Below are positions 39,986 to 48,091 of a stretch of 64,000 nucleotides of DNA, in pieces. Both the position numbers and the translations under genes were made by a program. Each line of letters begins with the position of its first letter. Positions within the stretch are counted from its first letter, which is position 1. This DNA is from Iodidimonas nitroreducens. Lineage in GTDB: Bacteria; Pseudomonadota; Alphaproteobacteria; Sphingomonadales; Rhodothalassiaceae. The notes beneath the pieces were generated by a model. The model saw only the letters and a list, made by a program, of their open reading frames with translations, was not told the DNA's origin and searched no databases. The stretch lies in the NCBI GenBank assembly GCA_000710935.1, contig BAYV01000011.1, positions 1 through 64,000 of the forward strand, given 5' to 3'.

Positions 39986-42682
39986 ATGGCCGCCATGTCG
40001 AAATGGGTCTATAGCTTCGGAGACGGCGCTGCGGAAGGCACGCGCCAGATGAAAGAACTGTTGGGGGGCAAAGGGGCCAATCTGGCTGAAATGTCGTCCA
40101 TTGGCCTGCCGGTGCCGCCGGGTTTCACCATCTCAACAGAGATGTGCGCCTGGTATGATCGCCATCAGCAAAGCTATCCCGATGCCCTGACCGGCCAGAT
40201 CGAGGCCGCCATGCAAAAGATGGAACAAAGCGTGGGGGCCATCTTTGGCGATTCCCAAAATCCCTTGCTTGTTTCTGTCCGATCCGGGGCCCGGGTCTCG
40301 ATGCCCGGCATGATGGATACTGTGCTCAATCTGGGGTTGAATGATCTGACGGTCGAGGGGCTGGCCCGACGATCGGGGGATGCCCGCTTTGCGTGGGATA
40401 GCTATCGCCGCTTCATCCAGATGTATGGCGATGTGGTGATGGGCGTGGCGCACCATCTGTTTGAAGAAGCTTTGGAAAATCTAAAGCTCGATAAAGGGGT
40501 CGATCTCGATACCGAATTGGACGAAAAAGATCTGCGCGATCTGGTGGAGATGTATAAGGAAGAAGTAGAAAGAACCCTTGGCAAGCCCTTCCCCCAGGAT
40601 CCCCAGAAACAGCTGTGGGGGGCGATTTCCGCCGTTTTCAAATCCTGGAAAACCGATCGCGCCCGGGTTTATCGTCGGCTGAATGGGATTCCCGAAGATT
40701 GGGGCACGGCGGTGAATGTGCAGGCCATGGTCTTTGGCAATATGGGGGAAAGTTCGGCCACGGGGGTGGCCTTTACCCGCGATCCATCCACCGGCGAACG
40801 GGCCTATTATGGCGAATTTCTGATCAATGCTCAGGGCGAGGATGTAGTGGCCGGGATCCGCACCCCCCAGCATCTGACCATCAAGGCCCGGGAAGCAGGC
40901 AAAAGCAACAAGCCTTCGATGGAAGAAGCGATGCCCAAGGTGTTTGGGCAGTTGGTCGGCATTTTTGAAACCCTTGAAGGCCATTATCGGGATATGCAGG
41001 ATATCGAATTCACGGTGCAGGATAACAAGCTGTGGATGCTGCAAACCCGATCAGGCAAGCGCACGGCAAAGGCCGCGCTCAAAATCGCCGTGGATATGGC
41101 CTCGGAAGGGCTGATCAGCGAGGATGAAGCGGTGATGCGGGTCGATCCTGCGGCTTTGGATCAGCTTTTGCATCCCACCCTTGATCCCGCCGCATCGCGC
41201 GATGTGCTGACCATCGGCCTGCCCGCCTCACCGGGGGCGGCTTCGGGCCATGTGGCCTTTACCGCCGATGAAGCGGAAGCCCGGGCGAAGGAAGGCGAGG
41301 CGGTGATTCTGGTGCGGGTTGAAACCAGCCCCGAAGATATTCATGGGATGCATGCCGCACGCGGCATCCTCACTGCGCGTGGCGGGATGACCAGCCATGC
41401 TGCCGTGGTGGCGCGGGGCATGGGGCGGCCCTGTGTTTCGGGCGCGGGGGCCTTGCGCGTTGATGTTAAAACCGGCGAAATGACGGTGGGGGGGCGCACC
41501 ATCAGGCGGGGTGAGATGATCACCATCGATGGCAGCACCGGCGAAGTGATGGCGGGCCATGTGCCCACCTTGAAGGCTGAATTGAGCGGCGATTTCGCCC
41601 AGCTTATGGCCTGGGCGGATCGCGCCCGCACGATGGCCGTGCGCACCAATGCCGATACCCCCCATGATACCGAAACGGCGCGCGGCTTCGGGGCCGAAGG
41701 GATTGGCCTGTGTCGCACGGAACATATGTTTTTCGATGGCGATCGGATCATTGCCGTGCGTCAGATGATTTTGGCCGAAGACGAAGCCGGGCGGCGGCGG
41801 GCGCTGGAAACTTTGCTGCCCCATCAACGGCAGGATTTTGCCGAGATTTTCCACATCATGCGCGGCCTGCCGGTGACCATTCGCCTGCTTGATCCGCCCT
41901 TGCATGAATTTTTGCCCCGCGAGGAAAAGGAATTCGCCGAAGTGGCGGCGGTGATGCAGGTCAATCCCGAACATTTGCGCCGCCGGGCTTTGGAACTGAC
42001 CGAAGCCAATCCGATGCTGGGCCATCGGGGCTGCCGTTTGGGCATTGCCTATCCGGAAATCTATGAAATGCAGGCCCGGGCGATTTTTGAAGCCGCCCTT
42101 CATGTGGGCGAACAATCGGGGGAAACGATCATCCCCGAAATCATGATCCCGCTGGTGAGCACGGTGGCCGAACTGGCTTTTTTGAAAGAGCGGATCGACG
42201 CCGTGGCAGAGATTGTTTTTGAGGAAAAAGAAACCCGTCTCACATATCTGGTGGGGACGATGATCGAATTGCCACGGGCGGCGATCACCGCCAATGAAAT
42301 TGCCGGAAAGGCCGATTTCTTCAGCTTTGGCACCAATGATCTGACCCAAACCACCTTTGGCATCAGCCGCGATGATGCCGGCGGGTTCATGCCCCTTTAT
42401 ATCGATTATGGCATCCTGAGCCGCGATCCTTTCGTCAGCATCGATCAAACCGGCGTGGGAGAATTGGTGCGGATGGGGGCAGAGCGGGGCCGATCCACCA
42501 AAGCCGAGATTAAGCTGGGCATTTGTGGCGAGCATGGGGGCGATCCCGCATCGATCCATTTCTGCCATGGCGTGGGGCTGGATTATGTATCCTGTTCGCC
42601 TTATCGGGTGCCCATTGCCCGTCTGGCCGCCGCTCAGGCTGCTTTGGAGGCGAAAGCGGCTTTGGAGGGCGGCAAAGCCTGA
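39986..42682 (+). CDS. ppdK: Pyruvate, phosphate dikinase
   Basis: Interconverts pyruvate, ATP and Pi with PEP, AMP and PPi. 898 residues from ATG 39986 (or 895 from ATG 39995). N-terminal ATP-grasp domain (GGKGANLAEM), the central phosphohistidine domain with GGMTSHAAVVARGMG, and the PEP/pyruvate barrel ending in GICGEHGGDP with catalytic Cys. Upstream extension to 39884 contains the region around the terminator and is unlikely. Followed by meaB 10 bp later. Confidence 0.95.
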   Translation: MAAMSKWVYSFGDGAAEGTRQMKELLGGKGANLAEMSSIGLPVPPGFTISTEMCAWYDRHQQSYPDALTGQIEAAMQKMEQSVGAIFGDSQNPLLVSVRSGARVSMPGMMDTVLNLGLNDLTVEGLARRSGDARFAWDSYRRFIQMYGDVVMGVAHHLFEEALENLKLDKGVDLDTELDEKDLRDLVEMYKEEVERTLGKPFPQDPQKQLWGAISAVFKSWKTDRARVYRRLNGIPEDWGTAVNVQAMVFGNMGESSATGVAFTRDPSTGERAYYGEFLINAQGEDVVAGIRTPQHLTIKAREAGKSNKPSMEEAMPKVFGQLVGIFETLEGHYRDMQDIEFTVQDNKLWMLQTRSGKRTAKAALKIAVDMASEGLISEDEAVMRVDPAALDQLLHPTLDPAASRDVLTIGLPASPGAASGHVAFTADEAEARAKEGEAVILVRVETSPEDIHGMHAARGILTARGGMTSHAAVVARGMGRPCVSGAGALRVDVKTGEMTVGGRTIRRGEMITIDGSTGEVMAGHVPTLKAELSGDFAQLMAWADRARTMAVRTNADTPHDTETARGFGAEGIGLCRTEHMFFDGDRIIAVRQMILAEDEAGRRRALETLLPHQRQDFAEIFHIMRGLPVTIRLLDPPLHEFLPREEKEFAEVAAVMQVNPEHLRRRALELTEANPMLGHRGCRLGIAYPEIYEMQARAIFEAALHVGEQSGETIIPEIMIPLVSTVAELAFLKERIDAVAEIVFEEKETRLTYLVGTMIELPRAAITANEIAGKADFFSFGTNDLTQTTFGISRDDAGGFMPLYIDYGILSRDPFVSIDQTGVGELVRMGAERGRSTKAEIKLGICGEHGGDPASIHFCHGVGLDYVSCSPYRVPIARLAAAQAALEAKAALEGGKA

Positions 42683-42692
42683 AGGATCGATG

Positions 42693-43727
42693 ATGGCCCG
42701 ATCAAAGGCCCCTGATGGTCTGTGCCTTGATGATCTGCGCCTTGATGATTTGCGCCTGGATGGTTTGCGCGAAGGGGGCAAGGCTTCTTTGGCGCGGGCT
42801 TTGGCCCTGATCGAAGAACGGCCCGAAGCGCCGGAGGTTATGGCCTTGCTCGATCACGCGTTCAATGCACCCAAAGGCCATGTGATCGGGCTGACCGGTC
42901 CGCCCGGTGTGGGGAAATCGACCCTGGCCGCAAGCCTTGTGCAGCAGTGGCGAAAAGCTGATCCCGCCTTGTCGGTGGGGGTGATTGCGGTCGATCCTTC
43001 ATCGGCAGATAGCGGCGGGGCGCTTTTGGGGGACCGGATGCGCATGGCATCCGATCCGGATGATCAGGGGCTGTTTATCCGGTCGATGGCGGCGCGCCTT
43101 GCTTTGGGGGGGGTGGCCGATCTCAGCTTTCCAGCGATGATCCTGATGCGCGCGCTGTTTGATCGGGTGCTGATTGAAACCGTGGGGGTGGGCCAAAGCG
43201 AAACCGATATTGCCGATATGGCTGATCATATTCTGTTTTGCATCCAGCCCGGATCGGGCGACAGCATCCAGTTCATGAAATCCGGCATTATGGAAATACC
43301 CGATCTGTTTATCGTTACCAAAGCGGATATGGGGCCGCTGGCTGAGAAGGCGCGGGCCGATCTTGAGGGGGCCCTCTCCTTGCGTTTGGCCAAAAAGGGG
43401 GACCCGCACGATCCGGCAGAGCGGATATTGATGATCTCTGCCCTGAAGGGCATGGAGGGCTGCGCGCCTTTATTTGCCGCCCTTGATGATCTCAGAAAGA
43501 CGATGCCCGATGCCGATCTGCTGGCACGACGCCAGCTTCAGGCCCGCATCTGGTGCTATCGCCATCTGCGGCAAAAGCTGGGGCTTGATGGATTGGCGGC
43601 TTTGGGAGCGGAAAACCCGGCAGCGGCGCTTTATGATGGCTGCGGGAAGGCCCCGTTTGCAACCGCTTATCGCCTGCGCCAAGCCCTGCGCCAGACCCTG
43701 GGCATGGAGCGCGTGGCTGATCTTTAG
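42693..43727 (+). CDS. meaB: Methylmalonyl-CoA mutase-associated GTPase MeaB
   Basis: G3E GTPase that loads and protects adenosylcobalamin in methylmalonyl-CoA-type mutases. 344 residues from ATG 42693, which is 6 bp after GAAGGA; ATG 42690 is too close. P-loop GPPGVGKST, the VDPSS motif, ETVGVGQSE and VTKAD are present. Near the N-terminus LDDLR occurs three times in a row, from a 15-bp DNA repeat at 42726-42770. The mutase itself is not in the window; the upstream B12 import operon fits its role. Confidence 0.93.
   Translation: MARSKAPDGLCLDDLRLDDLRLDGLREGGKASLARALALIEERPEAPEVMALLDHAFNAPKGHVIGLTGPPGVGKSTLAASLVQQWRKADPALSVGVIAVDPSSADSGGALLGDRMRMASDPDDQGLFIRSMAARLALGGVADLSFPAMILMRALFDRVLIETVGVGQSETDIADMADHILFCIQPGSGDSIQFMKSGIMEIPDLFIVTKADMGPLAEKARADLEGALSLRLAKKGDPHDPAERILMISALKGMEGCAPLFAALDDLRKTMPDADLLARRQLQARIWCYRHLRQKLGLDGLAALGAENPAAALYDGCGKAPFATAYRLRQALRQTLGMERVADL
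42726..42770 (+). repeat. Three tandem 15-bp repeats in meaB
   Basis: CTTGATGATCTGCGC, CTTGATGATTTGCGC and CTGGATGGTTTGCGC follow one another in frame and encode LDDLR, LDDLR, LDGLR, an addition ahead of the conserved GTPase fold. Confidence 0.85.
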
Positions 43728-43737
43728 GGTCCTGAGC

Positions 43738-43851
43738 CTAATCCATCCACACAAAGAGGGCGGTGATGATCAGCCCCGCCAGCCCGGCCATGATTAAAAC
43801 ACGCTTATCGCCCTTTTTAAGGGGGCCACTATTGCTTTTTCTGCGGGCCAT
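43738..43851 (-). CDS. 37-residue single-span membrane protein
   Basis: Small frame read on the minus strand from ATG 43851: a basic N-terminus MARRKSNSGPLKKGDKR, then one hydrophobic helix (about residues 18-35), ending WMD. GGAAGGAA stands 6-7 bp before the start, a strong ribosome site, which supports translation. It is 32 bp downstream of the ygfZ-like gene on the same strand, so it may be co-transcribed. I do not recognise it; its function is unknown. Confidence 0.65.
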   Translation of the reverse strand: MARRKSNSGPLKKGDKRVLIMAGLAGLIITALFVWMD

Positions 43852-43883
43852 AATCGTTCCTTCCCTAGATGTGGGGCCCGATT

Positions 43884-44792
43884 CTATGATGATCGGGGCT
43901 TTTCGTCCAGCCAATCAGGATGGATGATCTGCACAGGGCGACCATCGGCCAGCAGATCGGGGTTATCCAGATCCTCGATACGGATAAGGGCGATGGCCCG
44001 ATCCCCTTCATGGCTGCGGATTTCCCCCACGGCCTTGCCGTTTTTCTCGATTGGGGTGCCTGTGGCGGGGGCGCCGCCCTTGATGATCGCGGGCAGCAGG
44101 CGCTTGCGGATTTTGCCGCGATGCTTGGTGCGGGCGGTGAGCTCCTGACCGATATAGCAGCCCTTGGTGAAATCAACGCCATTGAGCAGGTCCAGATTGG
44201 CTTCCAGCGCCAATGTTTTATCGGCCAGATAATCGCGGCTGCCATCCAGAAGGCCCAGATCCAGACGCCGGATTTCATAGCTTTGCCCGGATGGATCCAT
44301 GGGGGCTGGGGTCTCGGCATTTTTAGCAAGGATCGCCCGCAGGCCGATCCCCTGATGGCGGGGATCGCGATAGATCACCCCTTGGGGGAAAGCCGCCGCC
44401 GCCCCCGCAGCTTCGCCCACAGCAGGCCATTGCAGGTTATTTTTCGCAAAAAGATCGGCCATCACATCAGATGACAAAACCCAGATATCGAAATCTTCGC
44501 TGCGGTCGGTGATCTCGGCCTTGCTGCGCAAGCGGTAAAGCATCAGGCGGCGGAGCAGATCGGCTTTTTGCCCGGCTTCGCAATCAAGGTAAATGCTGCC
44601 ATCCTCGGCTTCGCTCAAAAAGAAATCGAACTGCATCTTGCCCTGCGGGGTGAGCAGGGCGGCATAAAGCGCTTTATCGGGCGAAAGGGCCCGCATATTC
44701 TGGGTGAGGATGGCCTGCAGGAAATCCCGCGCTTCCGGCCCTTTGATCGACAACAGGGCGCGATCGGGGAGGCGATGGGCAAAGCTGTTCAT
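43884..44792 (-). CDS. ygfZ: YgfZ/GcvT-domain folate-binding protein
   Basis: Tetrahydrofolate-dependent factor for iron-sulfur enzyme maintenance. 302 residues with the signature KGCYIGQE (conserved Cys) at about residues 223-230, DFLQAILTQNM near the N-terminus and a C-terminal barrel. Divergent from pyrC, 110 bp away. Annotation as YgfZ (IBA57 family) rests on the signature. Confidence 0.9.
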   Translation of the reverse strand: MNSFAHRLPDRALLSIKGPEARDFLQAILTQNMRALSPDKALYAALLTPQGKMQFDFFLSEAEDGSIYLDCEAGQKADLLRRLMLYRLRSKAEITDRSEDFDIWVLSSDVMADLFAKNNLQWPAVGEAAGAAAAFPQGVIYRDPRHQGIGLRAILAKNAETPAPMDPSGQSYEIRRLDLGLLDGSRDYLADKTLALEANLDLLNGVDFTKGCYIGQELTARTKHRGKIRKRLLPAIIKGGAPATGTPIEKNGKAVGEIRSHEGDRAIALIRIEDLDNPDLLADGRPVQIIHPDWLDEKPRSS

Positions 44793-44902
44793 GAGTGCGA
44801 TCCTGTTCCGGTTTGATCTTTATGGCGAGGCTTGCATGATCTATGGATGATGGAGGCTTCATTCAAGTTTGAACATCATCAGATGAAGAGGAAGACAACA
44901 TT

Positions 44903-46240
44903 ATGGGCCGTCAGATTGATCTGGTCATCCGCAATGCCACACTGGTTTCCCATGCCGGGCGCGCGGTGGGCGACGTGGCCATCGATCAGGGCCGCATCAC
45001 AGGGCTGGGGCAAATTGGTGCCGTTACTGCGGCCGAGGAGATCGATGCAAAGGGGCTGCATCTGCTGCCCGGGGTGATCGATAGCCAGGTGCATTTCCGC
45101 GAGCCGGGGAATGAACATAAGGAAGATCTGGAAAGCGGCAGCCGCGCCGCTGTGATGGGCGGGGTGACGGCGGTTTTTGAAATGCCCAATACCAAACCAT
45201 CCACCTCCACCCCGGCGGCTTTGGCCGATAAAATTGCCCGGGCCAAAGATCGGATGTGGTGTGATTTTGCCTTTTATGTGGGGGCCACGGGCGATAATGC
45301 CGAAAGTCTGGCTGATCTTGAGGGGCATGAGGGATGCTGCGGGGTGAAGGTATTCATGGGGTCTTCCACCGGCGATCTTCTGGTCAGCGATGATGAAGCC
45401 TTGTTGCGGGTTTTGCAATCGGGGCGGCGGCGGGTGGCCATTCATGCCGAAGACGAAGAGCGCCTGTTGGCCCGCCAAGGCCATCGGGTGACGGGCGACC
45501 CGTCCAGCCATCCCATCTGGCGTGATGAGGAAACCGCGATCAAGGCAACCCGGCGGATCGTGGCGCTGGCGCGGCGGGCGGGGCGGCGCATCCATGTTTT
45601 GCATATCACCACGGGCGAGGAAATGGCCTTCCTTGCCGCCAATAAGGATATTGCCAGCGTGGAAGCCACGCCCCAGCATCTGACATTGGATGCGGAAACC
45701 GCCTATGCCCGGCTTGGCACCTTTGCCCAGATGAACCCGCCCATCCGGGGATCGGCGCACAGGGACGCTTTATGGGCGGCGGTTCTGGATGGCACGGTGG
45801 ATGTGATCGGCTCTGATCATGCGCCCCATAGCCTTGAGGAAAAAAACCAGCCCTATCCCCAATCGCCTTCCGGCATGCCGGGGGTGCAGACCCTGCTGCC
45901 CCTGCTGCTCACCCATGCAGCCAAAGGCAGGCTGAGCCTTGAACGGGTGGTGGATCTGACCAGCACATCAGTGAATCGATTATTCAATCTGCGCAGCAAG
46001 GGGCGGCTGGCTATGGGCTATGATGCCGATTTCAGCCTTGTGGACCTGAAGCGCCAGTGGACCATCGAAGACAACTGGCTGGCCGCCCGCTGCGGGTGGA
46101 GCCCCTTCACCGGTATGGAGATGATCGGCAAGCCCGTGGCGACGATTGTGCGCGGGCGGGTGGTGATGCGCGATGATGAATTGATCGGCACGGCCCATGG
46201 CCAGCCCATCGCCTTTCAGGAAACCATCCGCCCGGCTTGA
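44903..46240 (+). CDS. pyrC: Dihydroorotase (class I)
   Basis: Third step of pyrimidine synthesis. 445-residue amidohydrolase with HxH-like DSQVHFREPG, the Lys of GVKVFMGSSTG (probable carboxylated Lys region), HAEDE, HVLHITT and the catalytic Asp in GSDHAPHS. ATG 44903 follows GAGGAAG. Allantoinases and hydantoinases are similar; the sequence pattern and length favour dihydroorotase. Convergent with cysQ, 15 bp apart. Confidence 0.88.
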   Translation: MGRQIDLVIRNATLVSHAGRAVGDVAIDQGRITGLGQIGAVTAAEEIDAKGLHLLPGVIDSQVHFREPGNEHKEDLESGSRAAVMGGVTAVFEMPNTKPSTSTPAALADKIARAKDRMWCDFAFYVGATGDNAESLADLEGHEGCCGVKVFMGSSTGDLLVSDDEALLRVLQSGRRRVAIHAEDEERLLARQGHRVTGDPSSHPIWRDEETAIKATRRIVALARRAGRRIHVLHITTGEEMAFLAANKDIASVEATPQHLTLDAETAYARLGTFAQMNPPIRGSAHRDALWAAVLDGTVDVIGSDHAPHSLEEKNQPYPQSPSGMPGVQTLLPLLLTHAAKGRLSLERVVDLTSTSVNRLFNLRSKGRLAMGYDADFSLVDLKRQWTIEDNWLAARCGWSPFTGMEMIGKPVATIVRGRVVMRDDELIGTAHGQPIAFQETIRPA

Positions 46241-46255
46241 AAATAGACGCCGGTT

Positions 46256-47098
46256 TCAAAGGAGGGGTCGGGGGGTGAAGTTGCGATCCCCCCAGGCCAG
46301 AAAATGGCCGTTTTTAAAGCCAGGCTTATAATAGCGGAAATCCGCGCCCTGATCATCGACCATGGCCCCGCCTGCTGCCAAAAGCACGGCATGGCCTGCT
46401 GCCGTATCCCATTCCATGGTTGGGCCAAGGCGGGGATAGATATCCGCTTCGCCGGTGGCCACCAGGCAGAATTTCAAAGAACTGCCGATGGAGGTGAGTG
46501 GGGCATCGGGATAATGCGCCAGATAAGCATCGGTTTCGGCATTGCGATGGGATTTGCTGGCCACAAGGGTGGGGGGCGTGGCGCAGGGGCGGCAGGTGAT
46601 GGCGTGTTTGGGGCCTATTTCATTGTTATTTGAAATATCGGCCTGCCACGCGCCGGTGCGAACATCACCCACGAAAAGGCGGCGCTTTGCCGGGCAATAA
46701 ACCAGCCCAAGCTGGGGTTTGCCGTCTTTGATCAGGGCGATATTGACGGTGTAATCATCGCCGCCTTTTAAAAATTCCTTGGTGCCATCCAGCGGGTCCA
46801 CAAGCCAGAAAGGGCCGCTCACCCGATCAGGCAGGCCACCGGCGGCGGCGCTTTCCTCAGCGATCACCATCCATGAGGGGGTGAGCTTTGAAAGGCAGGC
46901 CAAAATCACCCGTTCGGCACGTTCATCGGCTTCGGTCACCGGAGAATGATCATCCTTTTTGCGCACGCTGATCGCGCTTTTGGCAACATCGAGGATTTCT
47001 TCGCCAGCCTCGATGGCAGCCATGATCAGGGCGGGAAGATCGCCCGCCAAATCAGGGGCAGGCGATGGGGGATGGGGATGATGGGTTGAAAATGTCAC
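46256..47098 (-). CDS. cysQ: 3'(2'),5'-bisphosphate nucleotidase CysQ
   Basis: Inositol-monophosphatase-family enzyme that removes phosphate from PAP formed in sulfate assimilation. Motifs: EADERAE (first metal Glu/Asp), DPLDGTKEFLKGGDDYTVNIAL (in part) and EWDTAAGHAVL. GTG 47098 gives 280 residues, the family length; ATG 47017 is an alternative, and the full frame to 47218 overlaps the chpT leader. No strong ribosome site is visible, so the start is uncertain. Confidence 0.88.
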   Translation of the reverse strand: MTFSTHHPHPPSPAPDLAGDLPALIMAAIEAGEEILDVAKSAISVRKKDDHSPVTEADERAERVILACLSKLTPSWMVIAEESAAAGGLPDRVSGPFWLVDPLDGTKEFLKGGDDYTVNIALIKDGKPQLGLVYCPAKRRLFVGDVRTGAWQADISNNNEIGPKHAITCRPCATPPTLVASKSHRNAETDAYLAHYPDAPLTSIGSSLKFCLVATGEADIYPRLGPTMEWDTAAGHAVLLAAGGAMVDDQGADFRYYKPGFKNGHFLAWGDRNFTPRPLL

Positions 47099-47239
47099 GG
47101 GCAGGGGGCTTTCTGATGGTTTTGAGACGACTCTTCTTGCTGAATATGGTGGAGTGTTGAAGCGACTTGCCCCAATATGCAATGGCAAGTTCCGGGGTGC
47201 GCGAAAAAAATCACCCATGTCGAAAGGGAAGGGGGGCTG

Positions 47240-47866
47240 ATGTCGTCTGTGAGTTTTGCCGCATTGTTATGTTCGCGTTTGTGCCATGATCTTGTCAGCC
47301 CGGTGGGGGCTTTGTCGAACGGGCTTGAGGTTCTGGCCGATGAGCATGATGATGATATGCGCCTGCAGGTGCTGAGCCTTTTGGATCAAAGTGCGCGGCA
47401 AACCGCCAATCGCCTGCAATTTTTCCGCTTGGCCTTTGGGGCCGGTGGCGGCTTTGGCAAGATGGTCGATCCGCGCGATGGGGAAAAGGCCTTGAGGGCT
47501 TTTTTGCAGGATTCCAAAACAACGCTGGAATGGCAGATCCAAAGCCCCAGCCTGCCCAAGGATGCGCTGAAATTAATTCTTAATCTGGCTTTATTGGCCG
47601 GAGAAGGGCTGGTGCGCGGCGGTGTTTTGCGGATTGAAAGCACCGGAACCGAGGCGGGCCAGGTCATCGAAGTGTCTGCATCCGGGCCGCGTGTTCTGTT
47701 TTCCTCCGCCGCCCGCGATGCCCTGGAAGGCACGCTTTCTGAAGCAGATCTGGAGCCGCGCACGGCACCGGCTTATCTGGCGGGGATCGTCGCACGAGAT
47801 ATTCCGGCTCGGTTGCAAATCGATTCGTCGCAAGAAGACCGGATCCTCTTTCGCATCTCCCTTTGA
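47240..47866 (+). CDS. chpT: ChpT-type histidine phosphotransferase
   Basis: Alphaproteobacterial phosphotransferase that passes phosphate from CckA to CtrA and CpdR. 208 residues: dimerising helical hairpin with the phospho-His motif CSRLCHDLVSPVGALSNGLE (in part; His in HDL), then a degenerate ATPase-like domain. ATG 47240 has AAGGGAAGGGGGG upstream; longer frames are not conserved. It stands directly before cheA, separated by a terminator-like hairpin. It may be the cell-cycle ChpT or a chemotaxis-dedicated relative. Confidence 0.85.
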   Translation: MSSVSFAALLCSRLCHDLVSPVGALSNGLEVLADEHDDDMRLQVLSLLDQSARQTANRLQFFRLAFGAGGGFGKMVDPRDGEKALRAFLQDSKTTLEWQIQSPSLPKDALKLILNLALLAGEGLVRGGVLRIESTGTEAGQVIEVSASGPRVLFSSAARDALEGTLSEADLEPRTAPAYLAGIVARDIPARLQIDSSQEDRILFRISL

Positions 47867-47927
47867 AATCAGCCCAAATAATTGAGATGAAGTGCCCTTT
47901 TGCGCAGATGGGGCGCTTTGTTTTACG

Positions 47928-47947
47928 GCTGTGTTTTACAGCTTTTT
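47928..47947 (+). terminator. Terminator-like hairpin after chpT
   Basis: GCTGT-GTTTT-ACAGC followed by TTTTT. The stem is only 5 bp, so termination may be partial; cheA has its own start region 145 bp later. Confidence 0.5.
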
Positions 47948-48091
47948 AATTGTTTCGCGCGATCTTGTCAGCCTGCGCTCATGCAGCGTCTGATTTTTCC
48001 CGCCCTTGTTTTTCAAGCAAAAGCGAAAGGCTGGCAGTGAAAAATCCGGCCCTGTCCTGACTTTTCTGCTGGCTTCATAAGGATATACCAC

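Noticed and set aside
41228-42781. 517-residue minus-strand frame opposite ppdK
   Set aside because: Shadow of ppdK, whose catalytic motifs are intact.
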